From Burkholderiales bacterium (GTDB taxonomy: Bacteria > Pseudomonadota > Gammaproteobacteria > Burkholderiales > Ga0077523), in assembly GCA_019747905.1 (NCBI GenBank), contig JAIEQG010000022.1:1-64000 (forward strand): a stretch of DNA of 64,000 nt, read 5' to 3'. A program made the position numbers and the translations under genes. The notes under the pieces were generated by a model. The model was not told the origin of the DNA and did not search any database. It saw only the letters and a list, made by a program, of their open reading frames with translations. Positions 40,775 to 48,561 of the stretch are shown one piece after another; positions within the stretch are counted from its first letter, which is position 1, and every line of letters starts with the position of its first letter.

Positions 40775-41380
40775 TCACTTGAACACCTCTTCCACCTTCG
40801 GCAGTTGCCCCGGCGCCTCGGCATCGATGTTGACCCCCTGGAAGGCCCCCACGCGCCGGGAGTAGTGATCGCGCACCAGCAGGTGCAGCCCGCAATGGGC
40901 GCACGGAACGATGTTGGTCGTCACCGACTCGGTGATGCCCTTGCAATGCACGCACTGCACTCGCCGGGCGAGCGATCCGCGATGTTCGGTCCGGATGCTC
41001 TGGTGGCGGATGCCGTACTCCCCCGCCACCCGCATGCCCTCGCCCATCAGCGGCTCGGTGCCGGCGAGGTACAGCTGTGTCCCCATGCGAGCAGCCCCGA
41101 GCAAGGCCTTCAGGCGCGGCAGCGCCGACGCGATGGTGGGTGCCTCGTGACAGGAGTGCGTGCCGAGGGCCTGCAATTTCGCGAAGTGACCTTGCGGCGC
41201 CGATCCGCCGGCGACGTAGATCACGTGCGTCCTGGCCCAGAACGCCGTGGGCGCTGCCGGCTTCATGGCGAGCACGGCCAGCGCACCCTCGCCATCGGCG
41301 AACACGATGTTGAGCCGCGCCTGCTCGTTCGGCGCAAGAGTGCCGTAGACGGGGCGGCTCTTGATGCCAGACACCAGCAT
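40775..41380 (-). CDS. dmmA: Dimethylamine monooxygenase subunit DmmA
   Basis: 201 residues. N-terminal part has a ferredoxin-reductase-like flavour (WARTHVIYVAGGSAP, GTQLYLAGTEPLMGEG) and the C-terminal part carries two CxxC pairs (CVHCKG and CAHCG, 17 residues apart), a zinc-ribbon or rubredoxin-like arrangement. These features match the DmmA family associated with DmmB and DmmC. Its exact task in the complex is not clear; electron transfer or structural zinc are both possible. It is 81 bases downstream of dmmD, across a GC-rich repeat. Confidence 0.82.
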   Translation of the reverse strand: MLVSGIKSRPVYGTLAPNEQARLNIVFADGEGALAVLAMKPAAPTAFWARTHVIYVAGGSAPQGHFAKLQALGTHSCHEAPTIASALPRLKALLGAARMGTQLYLAGTEPLMGEGMRVAGEYGIRHQSIRTEHRGSLARRVQCVHCKGITESVTTNIVPCAHCGLHLLVRDHYSRRVGAFQGVNIDAEAPGQLPKVEEVFK

Positions 41381-41384
41381 CGTC

Positions 41385-41460
41385 AGCCCTCTCGGGGCGG
41401 CCCGGCGAGGGCTGGCCCGCTCGGGGGAAAGGGCCGCGGGCCCATCAGGGCGGTCATCAC
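41385..41460. repeat. GC-rich palindromic repeat (family A-like variant)
   Basis: CTCGGGGCGGCCC, GAGGGCTGGCCC, CTCGGGGGAAAGGGCCGCGGGCCC; the same blocks occur at 15171-15239. It fills the dmmD-dmmA gap inside an operon and would form a stable hairpin in the transcript. Confidence 0.6.
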
Positions 41461-41461
41461 C

Positions 41462-42607
41462 TCAGCCCCTGCCCACGACCGTGCGCTTCTTCTTCTCCGG
41501 GTCGTCGAAGGTGAGGGTGTGCGCGATGGCGGGGCAGGAGACATTCTTGCCCCGAACCTCGAGCTTGGTGCCCTGCACCGCGTACGCCGGATCGAAGCGG
41601 GCGATCGCCATGGACCGGTTGGTGAGCTTGGAGAACATGCCGCAGGTGATCACGCCCACCTTCTTGCCCGCGGACCACAGTTCGTCGCCGCCGTCGGTGG
41701 GCTGGTCGGTCTGCGCGAGCACACCGAAGATCTTCATCCGTTCCTTGCCCTTCAGCGCATAGTGCCGCTCGGCGCCGCGAAAACCGGTCTTGCCGGGACT
41801 CACCGTGAAATCGAGTCCCAGTTCCCACAGGGAATCGCCGTCCACCGCGTCGGGCTTGTCGTACGGATACATCTGGGAATTGTCGTACGGGTAGAACAGC
41901 AGATACGACTCGACCCGCAGCATGTCGAGCACCGTGAAGCGGCACGGGATGATGCCCATCGACTTGCCCTGCTCGAGGATGGTGTCCCACAGGTACACCA
42001 CGTCCTTCGCGCCGACGAACAGCTCGTAGCCGCGCTCGCCGGTGTAACCGGTGCGCGAGATCATGACGTGGCGCCCGAACAGCGTGGTCTGCAGATGGTG
42101 GAAATAATTGAGATCGTGAATGGCGGGAATGTGCTTCGCCAGGAACTCGACCGCGAGCGGCCCCTGCAACGAGATGTCGTGGATGTCGTCGTCGAACTTG
42201 ATGGCGACGTCCTTGCCCACCGCCGAGCGCGCGATCTCCTCCTGCCCGGTGCCGCTGCCATGCACGAGCAGCCAGGAGTTGGGGCTCAGGCGATAGCAGA
42301 TGCAGTCCTCCGTGAAGTAGCCGGCATCGTTCAGCATGCAGGCATAGACCGACTTGCCCGGATAGACCTTCGACAGGTCGCGCGTCGTCGCGTGCGTCAG
42401 CACGGCCGTGGCGTCGGGACCGGTGACGTGCACCTTCTTGAGGCCGCTCACGTCCATCAGTCCGGCCTTGGTGCGGATCGCGATGTGCTCCTCGTACATG
42501 TCCTTGTCGTAGGTCCACGCGGTCCCCATCCCGTTCCAGTCCTCGAGCTTCGAGCCGAGTGCCAGGTGACGGTCCTTCAGTGCCGAGGTTCTCCACGATT
42601 GCGCCAT
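41462..42607 (-). CDS. dmmD: DmmD, GcvT-like folate-binding protein of dimethylamine degradation
   Basis: 381 residues from ATG 42607 (MAQSWRTSALKDRHLALG). Aminomethyltransferase (GcvT) fold: EEHIAIRTKAGLMDVSGLKKVHVTGPDA at the start, SRTGYTGERGYELFV in the centre, and the C-terminal barrel. These proteins bind tetrahydrofolate and capture one-carbon units; here the likely job is to trap the formaldehyde released by the haem subunit as methylene-tetrahydrofolate. First of the dmmD-A-B-C set. A sarcosine- or DMSP-demethylase-like (DmdA) function would be the alternative, but the neighbours favour DmmD. Confidence 0.82.
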   Translation of the reverse strand: MAQSWRTSALKDRHLALGSKLEDWNGMGTAWTYDKDMYEEHIAIRTKAGLMDVSGLKKVHVTGPDATAVLTHATTRDLSKVYPGKSVYACMLNDAGYFTEDCICYRLSPNSWLLVHGSGTGQEEIARSAVGKDVAIKFDDDIHDISLQGPLAVEFLAKHIPAIHDLNYFHHLQTTLFGRHVMISRTGYTGERGYELFVGAKDVVYLWDTILEQGKSMGIIPCRFTVLDMLRVESYLLFYPYDNSQMYPYDKPDAVDGDSLWELGLDFTVSPGKTGFRGAERHYALKGKERMKIFGVLAQTDQPTDGGDELWSAGKKVGVITCGMFSKLTNRSMAIARFDPAYAVQGTKLEVRGKNVSCPAIAHTLTFDDPEKKKRTVVGRG

Positions 42608-42752
42608 GTATCGCCTTTCTAGCCAGTGGTTGGTCGAGGTCCGCGCCGATCGGGCGCGCACGCGGGTGTGATCCGGCCCGAAGGAGCAAAAGCGCGACCT
42701 TCGCCTGCGGTCGCGAGGGCGGTGACCAGGGCCGCACGGGCCGCCATGTCCC

Positions 42753-43283
42753 TCACCGCTCGTCCTCCTCGGCCAGCCGGCGGTAGCGGCTGTGGAAGTA
42801 CAGCAGCGGCGCACCTTCGGGATCGGTCTCGAAACGCAGGACACGGCCAAGGATGATCATGTGGTCACCGCCGTCGTACTGAGCGTGGTGGGTGCACTCG
42901 AAGCTCGCGACGGTACCTTCGAGAATGGGCGCGCCGAGCTCCGACGGCCGGTGGCTCACGCCGATCCACTTGTCGTCGCCGGTGCGGGCGAAACGATGGG
43001 ACAACGCCCGCTGGTCCTCGCGCAGGACGTTGACGACGAAACCCGGGGTCTCGAGGAAGGGACGCAGGGTGAAGGAGGTGCGCGCGAGGCTGAACAGGAC
43101 CAGCGGCGGTTCCAGGGAAACCGAATGGAACGAGTTCACCGTGATTCCCAGCAATCCGTCGCCGGGGTGGGCAGCGGTAATGATCGTGACTCCTGTTGCG
43201 AACATGCCGAAAGCTCGCCGCAGTTGCGCCGCGTCGACGGCGGCCGCGTCCTGACCCACCGCATCGGTGCGCAACGAGGACAT
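42753..43283 (-). CDS. Flavin reductase family protein
   Basis: 176 residues with the split-barrel flavin reductase fold (HpaC/DIM6 type): RRAFGMFATGVTIITA near the N-terminus, then ITVNSFHSVSLEPPLVLFSLAR and FVVNVLREDQ, and the C-terminal histidine segment DHMIILGRVL. It reduces free FMN or FAD with NAD(P)H. It lies 145 bases upstream of dmmD on the same strand, so it may supply reduced flavin to the demethylation system or to the flavin-linked dehydrogenases; it is not one of the four Dmm subunits. Confidence 0.88.
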   Translation of the reverse strand: MSSLRTDAVGQDAAAVDAAQLRRAFGMFATGVTIITAAHPGDGLLGITVNSFHSVSLEPPLVLFSLARTSFTLRPFLETPGFVVNVLREDQRALSHRFARTGDDKWIGVSHRPSELGAPILEGTVASFECTHHAQYDGGDHMIILGRVLRFETDPEGAPLLYFHSRYRRLAEEDER

Positions 43284-43311
43284 GGTCCGCCCGTCTCACC
43301 CGCCGGTCGCG

Positions 43312-43470
43312 TCAGGCCGTGTGCTCGAGCGCGGCCGGAGCCGGTCCGGCCAGCGGTCCTGCTCCGGCGTGCAGATGCTGCCCGCGCCGCTCGAACGGAA
43401 GGGCCTCGCGGCCCCATCCCTTGCCCGCCCCCTGCAACCCGGAGCCGGACCGCGTCTTCGCCTCAGCCAT
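43312..43470 (-). CDS. Possible small protein, 52 residues, at the head of the dmm transcript
   Basis: ATG 43470 follows GAGAGACCACC and the frame runs to TGA at 43312, 29 bases before the flavin reductase start. The product begins MAEAKTRSGSGLQGAGKGWG and is rich in Gly, Ala, Pro and Arg with no membrane helix. No family is recognised. In GC-rich DNA a frame of this length can occur by chance, so the support is the ribosome-binding-like site and its place in the leader of the dmm genes. Confidence 0.35.
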   Translation of the reverse strand: MAEAKTRSGSGLQGAGKGWGREALPFERRGQHLHAGAGPLAGPAPAALEHTA

Positions 43471-43538
43471 GGTGGTCTCTCATTCGAAACGATCAGCGGG
43501 TCCTGCGTGGCCGTGTGCTAAGCGCGCAAAAGGATCGA

Positions 43539-43582
43539 TTGACGATGCGCTGTTTTCTGTCACTATATTTCCTGTCAGGAAA
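43539..43582. promoter_or_regulatory. Divergent promoter with palindromic operator between dmm genes and APC permease
   Basis: On the plus strand TTGACG (43539-43544) is followed 19 bases later by TATATT (43564-43569). The palindrome TTTCCTGTCAGGAAA (43568-43582) overlaps the -10 region and likely start site, where a bound repressor would block transcription. The complementary strand offers TATAGT in the same place for the dmm direction. The nearby XRE-cupin regulator is the natural candidate to bind it. Promoter and operator are inferred from sequence only. Confidence 0.6.
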
Positions 43583-43812
43583 AAAGAAAAGAATCGGCAG
43601 CAGGTCTCGCGCGAGCGTCGGGACCGGCGGTTCGATCCGGGCGCCAGGGGTATCCGGCACGGGGTGGTGCGCGCGTCGGTTGGCTCGGAACGTTCCACGG
43701 TCTTCACCTGCCACGCCGTGCCCACCATCACGGAAAGATCGGTGCTCCACGTTGCAGCCGAGCGGGGAGCATGTGTCGGCGTGCGCAAGATGACCCAAGG
43801 GAGACCTACCTG
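43583..43812 (+). other. Long untranslated leader of the APC permease gene
   Basis: About 230 bases between the predicted promoter and the permease start. No gene with coding character, no recognised riboswitch and no terminator was found. Short GC-rich inverted segments such as CTCGCGCGAG (43608-43617) and GCGCGCGTCGG are present. The 342-base interval 43471-43812 therefore holds only the promoter/operator and this leader. Confidence 0.4.
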
Positions 43813-45507
43813 ATGAGCGCAACGAGTGCCACCGTGGCGGCGGCAGCCGCCGGTCAGCTGCATCGCAATATCAACTGGACCGGTGCATTCTGGATCGCGA
43901 GCGGCGTGCCCGCCCTCGTCCTCTTTTCCATCGGCGGCATCGCCGGCAACGTCGGGACCTTCGCGTTCATGATCTGGATCCTGTCCATGGTCATGGGCTT
44001 CATCCAGTCGTTCACCTATGCCGAGATCGCCGGGCTGTTCCCGAACAAGTCCGGCGGCGCTTCGATCTACGGCGCCACGGCCTGGCTGCGCTACGGCAAG
44101 CTGATCGCGCCGCTGTCGGTCTGGTGCAACTGGCTCGCGTGGACACCGGTGCTGTCGCTCGGGTGTTCCATCGCCGCCGGTTACATGCTGAATGCCATCG
44201 CACCGATCCCGGCGGCCGACTCGGCCGCGGTGCAGCAGTGGCTCGCCGCCAATGCAGGTGCCAAGCCCGAGGACGCGGTGGCGGCGCTCACGCCCGCCAT
44301 CCGCACCTGGGCCTTGGTGAGCTTCCAGATTCCGGGGGTAGTGGACATCGCCCTCAACGCGACGTTCTTCATCGGGGCTGCGTTGATGCTGCTGGTGTTC
44401 GCGATCCAGCATCGAGGAGTCCTCGGCACTGCCCGCGTGCAGATGTGGATCGGCATCCTGGTGATCCTGCCGATGCTGATCGTCGGCGTCGTCCCGCTGC
44501 TCAACGGCGCGGTGGACTGGAACAACTTCTCTCCGCTGGCGCCGCTGGCGGCACCGTACGAGGCGAAACCGGGCTCGTGGAACATCACCGGGTTCACGCT
44601 CGTGTTCGGTGCCATGTTCATCGCCGCGTGGTCCACCTACGCCTTCGAGACAGCGATCTGCTACACGAGCGAGTTCCGCGACCCGGCGAAGGACACGTTC
44701 AAGGCGATCTTCTTTTCGGGCCTGCTGTGCCTCGTGCTGTTCACGCTGGTGCCCTTCACGTTCCAGGGTGTGCTGGGGCTCGAAGGCATGCTCGCCACCC
44801 CGATCGTGGACGGCTCCGGCGTGGCCGAGGCCATGGCGACGATGGTACGCGGCGGCCCGTTCATCAACGGCCTGCTGCAGATGCTGATGATCCTCGCGCT
44901 GATCCTGAGCATCATGACCGCCATGGCGGGTTCGTCGAGGACCCTCTATCAGGGTTCCGTGGACGGCTGGCTGCCGAAGTACCTCTCCCACGTGAACGTG
45001 CATGGCGCGCCCACCCGGGCCATGTGGACCGACCTCGGCTTCAACCTGATCCTGCTCACGTTCGCCTCGTCCGACGCCGCGAGCTACTTCACGATCCTCG
45101 CCATTTCCAACTGCGGCTACATCATCTTCAACTTCCTCAACCTCAACGCGGGCTGGATCCATCGCATCGACAATGGCCACATCAAGCGGCCTTTCCGTGC
45201 ACCCAACTTGCTGCTGGCGCTCGGAGCGTTGTTCGCCTTCGTCAACGCCGGCTTCATGGGCGCCGGTGCCAAGGTCTGGAACCCGAATGCGCTCTGGTTC
45301 GGCCTGATCGCGGCCCTGCTGATCGTGCCGGTGTTCTGGTATCGCCACTACGTCCAGGATCGCGGCCGATTCCCCGACCACATGCTGGCGGACCTCGGGC
45401 TCGAGGGTCAGACTCTCTCGGAACGCAAGGCCGGCATTCTTCCGTACGTGACGCTGGCGGCCGGTGTCGCCGTCGTCCTGATCGCGCACTTCACGTTCAC
45501 GCTGTAG
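43813..45507 (+). CDS. APC superfamily amino acid/amine permease
   Basis: 564 residues, about 12-14 membrane helices. It opens with NWTGAFWIASGVPALVLFSIGGIAGNVGTF, and helix 1 carries the Gly-rich unwound segment typical of amino acid-polyamine-organocation carriers. GTG/ATG alternatives were considered; ATG 43813 is preceded by AAGGGAG. It is divergent from the dmm genes and converges on mgsC, so it sits between the two methylamine modules and is a likely importer of methylated amines, gamma-glutamyl amides or glutamate. Substrate specificity is inferred from context alone. Confidence 0.87.
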   Translation: MSATSATVAAAAAGQLHRNINWTGAFWIASGVPALVLFSIGGIAGNVGTFAFMIWILSMVMGFIQSFTYAEIAGLFPNKSGGASIYGATAWLRYGKLIAPLSVWCNWLAWTPVLSLGCSIAAGYMLNAIAPIPAADSAAVQQWLAANAGAKPEDAVAALTPAIRTWALVSFQIPGVVDIALNATFFIGAALMLLVFAIQHRGVLGTARVQMWIGILVILPMLIVGVVPLLNGAVDWNNFSPLAPLAAPYEAKPGSWNITGFTLVFGAMFIAAWSTYAFETAICYTSEFRDPAKDTFKAIFFSGLLCLVLFTLVPFTFQGVLGLEGMLATPIVDGSGVAEAMATMVRGGPFINGLLQMLMILALILSIMTAMAGSSRTLYQGSVDGWLPKYLSHVNVHGAPTRAMWTDLGFNLILLTFASSDAASYFTILAISNCGYIIFNFLNLNAGWIHRIDNGHIKRPFRAPNLLLALGALFAFVNAGFMGAGAKVWNPNALWFGLIAALLIVPVFWYRHYVQDRGRFPDHMLADLGLEGQTLSERKAGILPYVTLAAGVAVVLIAHFTFTL

Positions 45508-45518
45508 CGCGTCCTGAC

Positions 45519-45543
45519 CGGGGCCCGGGCGCGCCGGGCCCCG
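45519..45543. terminator. Bidirectional GC hairpin between APC permease and mgsC
   Basis: CGGGGCCCGG, loop GCGCG, CCGGGCCCCG: a perfect 10-bp stem in the 40-base space between two convergent genes. No T-run follows on either strand, but its position suggests it ends both transcripts or protects their 3' ends. Confidence 0.6.
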
Positions 45544-45547
45544 CTAG

Positions 45548-46924
45548 TCAGGCAGGCGTCACACCGGGTATCCAGCTGGTGCCGGCCAGAGGTACCCGCG
45601 CCATGGCGGCAGCTTCGATGGTGAGTGCCACCAGGTCCTCGCGTTCCAGATGGTGCACGTTCGACTTGCCGCACGCACGCGCCACCGTGGTGAGCTCCAT
45701 GTTCATCGTCTTGAAGTAGTTCTTGAGGCGCTTAGCGCCCACCGCCGGATCGAGACGCTGCTCCAGGATCGAGTCCTGCGTGGTGATCCCCACCGGGCAC
45801 TTGCCGGTGTGACAGTGATGGCAATAGCCGGGCGCCGTACCGAGTTTCGCGTAGTCCTCTTCGGCGGAGTGGTTTGCACCGGCCTGGAAGTACGATTCGT
45901 GATTGCAGCCCAGCGCGATCAGCGTGCCCTGCCCCACCGAAACGGCATCGGCACCGAGCGCCAGGGCCTTCGCCACGTCGGCTCCGGTGCGAATGCCGCC
46001 GGAGATGACGAGTTGCACCTTGCCGCGCATGTCGAGTTCCTCGAGGGCCTCGACCGCCTGCCTCAATGCTGCCAGGGTCGGAATGCCCACGTGTTCGATG
46101 AACACCGACTGCGTGGCGGCGGTACCCCCTTGCATGCCATCCACCACCACCACGTCGGCGCCGGCGTGCACCGCGAGCTTCACGTCGTTGTAGACGCGGG
46201 TGGCGCCGATCTTCACGTAGATCGGCACCTGCCAGTCGGTGATCTCGCGCAGTTCGTTGATCTTGATCACGAGATCGTCGGGACCAGTCCAGTCGGGATG
46301 GCGGCAGGCCGAGCGCTGGTCGATACCCTCGGGCAGGGTGCGCATCTTCGCGACGCGCGGATTCACCTTCTGCCCGAGCAGCATGCCACCGCCGCCCGGC
46401 TTGGCGCCCTGGCCGATCACCACTTCGATCGCATCGGCCCGGCGCACGTCGTCGGGATTGAAGCCGTAGCGCGACGGCAGGCACTGGTAGACGAGTGTCT
46501 TCGACGACTGCCGCTCTTCCTGCGTCATGCCGCCGTCGCCGGTGGTGGTGGACGTACCGAGTTCCGTGGCCGCCCGTCCGAGCGCTTCCTTCACGCGCGC
46601 CGACAGCGAGCCGAAACTCATGCCGGCGAACGTGATGGGGATGTCCAACTCCACCGGTTTCCTGGCGAAGCGCGTCCCGAGCACGGTTTTCGTGTGGCAC
46701 TTCTCGCGATAGCCCTCCAGCGGATAGCGCGACACCGAACCCGCGAGGAAAACCAGATCGTCGAAGTGCGGCAGCTTCCGCTTCGCTCCGAGCCCGCGGA
46801 TCTCGTACAAGCCATGGGCAGCAGCGTTGTGGATGTAGTCGATGACGGTGCGGTCGAAGCCGGCAGACTCCTCCCGCTGGATGCGCTTCGGCGCTTGGGC
46901 AGCGTGTTCGACTGGTTTGTTCAT
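45548..46924 (-). CDS. mgsC: N-methylglutamate synthase subunit C (FMN-binding glutamate-synthase-like)
   Basis: 458 residues from ATG 46924 (MNKPVEHAAQAPKRIQ). Corresponds to the FMN-binding barrel of glutamate synthase: PITFAGMSFGSLSARVKEALG, TGDGGMTQEE, KPGGGGMLLGQKV and VVVDGMQGGTAATQ. The iron-sulfur cysteines are seen in YCHHCHTGKCPVG. With MgsA and MgsB it forms N-methylglutamate from gamma-glutamylmethylamide or methylamine and glutamate. The same fold is called GlxD in rhizobia, so context decides. Last gene of an eight-gene run; its ATG is 1 base from the mgsB stop. Confidence 0.9.
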   Translation of the reverse strand: MNKPVEHAAQAPKRIQREESAGFDRTVIDYIHNAAAHGLYEIRGLGAKRKLPHFDDLVFLAGSVSRYPLEGYREKCHTKTVLGTRFARKPVELDIPITFAGMSFGSLSARVKEALGRAATELGTSTTTGDGGMTQEERQSSKTLVYQCLPSRYGFNPDDVRRADAIEVVIGQGAKPGGGGMLLGQKVNPRVAKMRTLPEGIDQRSACRHPDWTGPDDLVIKINELREITDWQVPIYVKIGATRVYNDVKLAVHAGADVVVVDGMQGGTAATQSVFIEHVGIPTLAALRQAVEALEELDMRGKVQLVISGGIRTGADVAKALALGADAVSVGQGTLIALGCNHESYFQAGANHSAEEDYAKLGTAPGYCHHCHTGKCPVGITTQDSILEQRLDPAVGAKRLKNYFKTMNMELTTVARACGKSNVHHLEREDLVALTIEAAAMARVPLAGTSWIPGVTPA

Positions 46925-46925
46925 G

Positions 46926-47612
46926 TCAGTACTCCTGGTTGGCGTCGGCGTTCCAGTGGTAGAGGGAACGGGCGGACGCCACACGCTTGAACTCGGTGGG
47001 GTCGTAAGGGAAGCCGGCACGCTTCAGCAACTCGGCGACGGCAGCATGATCGGCGGCAGTCATGGGCTCCTGTTGCGCATCCGCCCCCAGGGACTTGATC
47101 TTCCCGCGCACGTAGATCACCGCTTCGTACAGCGAATCGCCCAGCGCATCGCCGGCGTCGCCGCAGATCACGAGCCGCCCTGCCTGCGCCATGAAGGCGG
47201 AGTAGTTGCCGACCCGGCCGCCGACGACGATGTCGATGCCTTTCATGGAGATGCCGCAGCGCAGGCTCGCGTCGCCCTCGATGATCAACGTACCGCCATG
47301 GCCGGTCGCGCCGGCGGATTCCGAAGCGAAACCCTTCACCCGCACCGAGCCGGACATCATGTTCTCGGCCACTCCCCAGCCCACGTTGCCGTGCACCGTG
47401 ATGTTGGCGAACTTGTTCATGCCGCCGACGTAATAACCGCCCTGGCCGCGGATGTCGATGTCCACCGCGTGGTTCACGCCGACGGCGATGCTGTGGCTGC
47501 CGTTCGGATTGAGCACGTCGATGTGCTTGATGCCGCTGCCGGCCAGATCGTGATGCAGGAACTGATTCAGCTCGCGCACCGAGGCTTTCGCCAGGTCGAA
47601 GGTCTTGTCCAT
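46926..47612 (-). CDS. mgsB: N-methylglutamate synthase subunit B (GXGXG domain)
   Basis: 228 residues from ATG 47612 (MDKTFDLAKASVRELNQFL), which follows GAGAAGCGG; an in-frame ATG at 47645 would overlap mgsA by 13 bases. Right-handed beta-helix of the glutamate synthase alpha-subunit C-terminal (GXGXG) type: repeated VDIDIRGQGGYYVGGM, ITVHGNVGWGVAENM, VVGGRVGNYSAFMAQ. It is the structural subunit linking the amidotransferase (MgsA) and FMN (MgsC) parts. Confidence 0.88.
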   Translation of the reverse strand: MDKTFDLAKASVRELNQFLHHDLAGSGIKHIDVLNPNGSHSIAVGVNHAVDIDIRGQGGYYVGGMNKFANITVHGNVGWGVAENMMSGSVRVKGFASESAGATGHGGTLIIEGDASLRCGISMKGIDIVVGGRVGNYSAFMAQAGRLVICGDAGDALGDSLYEAVIYVRGKIKSLGADAQQEPMTAADHAAVAELLKRAGFPYDPTEFKRVASARSLYHWNADANQEY

Positions 47613-47632
47613 GGTGGTCCGCTTCTCGATCG

Positions 47633-48529
47633 CTAGACTGTCCATACGTAGAGCTCCTCGGGCATCGGTTCGAACAGCTTCGCGTCGTTCACGCCCGGCA
47701 GATGGGCGAGCCCGCGAAACTCCGAGCTGATGGCCACGTAGTCGTCGGTCTCGGCCACGATCGCCGGCTTGCAGGCGAACGCATCGCGCACCAGCGCCAG
47801 CTGGTTGTCGGTGCCGATCAGGAAGGTGTAGAAGCCGTCCAGTTCCTCGAAGCCCTTGCGCAACGCCTGCTCGAGCGTGTCGCCTTCGCGCGTGCGCCAC
47901 TCGAGAAAGCGCGTGGCGGCTTCGGTATCGTTGTCGGTCTCGAACCGGATGCCGCGGTGCTCGAGCTTGCGCCGGACCATGAAGGGGTTGGAGATGGTGC
48001 CGTTGTGCACCAGACAGAAATCCTCGCCCGCGGTGAACGGATGCGCACGATCCGGCGTCACCGCCGATTCGGTCGCCATGCGGGTGTGTCCGACCACATG
48101 GGTGCCGGTCAGCTTCGGGAAATCGTAGCGCTTCGCGATGTCGGCCGGATGGCCGATGTCCTTGTAGATGTCGATGCGGCGACCGGCCGAGAGCACGTGC
48201 AGCGCCGGATAGTTCTGCCGCGTCCACGCTTTGACGGCATCCGCCGGTTCGTCGCACGTGAGCACCGCATGGTTGCCCTTGACCGCCATCTGCGCTTCGG
48301 TGCCGAAGCGCTTGATGAAGTCCGCTTCGAACGGCGCCCAGTCGTAATCCCAGGCGGGCGCGTACAGGCTGTACTTGCGATCGGTCTCGGGCAGGCGGTC
48401 GGTGAACACCGCGAGCCCGGCCGATTCCGGACCGCGCGAGGCCATCTCCTCCAGCATCGGCACCATCAGTTCACCCAATCGGCCGCGCATGGCCGGGTTC
48501 TTCACCAGCAATCCCACGATTCCGCACAT
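47633..48529 (-). CDS. mgsA: N-methylglutamate synthase subunit A (class II glutamine amidotransferase)
   Basis: 298 residues. N-terminal nucleophile Cys2 (MCGIVGLLV) and the Ntn-amidotransferase segments SRGPESAGLAVFTD, GHTRMATESAV, HPFTAGEDFCLVHNGTISN and SSEFRGLAHLP are all present. In the N-methylglutamate pathway this subunit works on gamma-glutamylmethylamide, releasing methylamine to the synthase site. It lies between gmaS and mgsB on the minus strand, 32 bases downstream of gmaS. A generic glutamine amidotransferase (GlxB) would look the same. Confidence 0.88.
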   Translation of the reverse strand: MCGIVGLLVKNPAMRGRLGELMVPMLEEMASRGPESAGLAVFTDRLPETDRKYSLYAPAWDYDWAPFEADFIKRFGTEAQMAVKGNHAVLTCDEPADAVKAWTRQNYPALHVLSAGRRIDIYKDIGHPADIAKRYDFPKLTGTHVVGHTRMATESAVTPDRAHPFTAGEDFCLVHNGTISNPFMVRRKLEHRGIRFETDNDTEAATRFLEWRTREGDTLEQALRKGFEELDGFYTFLIGTDNQLALVRDAFACKPAIVAETDDYVAISSEFRGLAHLPGVNDAKLFEPMPEELYVWTV

Positions 48530-48561
48530 GATCGAACTCCTTTTCTGGCCGCGAGTTCCGT

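Noticed and set aside
41462-42607. Glycine cleavage T protein (gcvT)
   Set aside because: No gcvH or gcvP is present in the window, and the place at the head of dmmABC points to DmmD.
43583-43812. Riboswitch in the long leader of the APC permease gene
   Set aside because: No glycine, guanidine, SAM or other aptamer signature could be recognised; only short GC-rich inverted segments are present.
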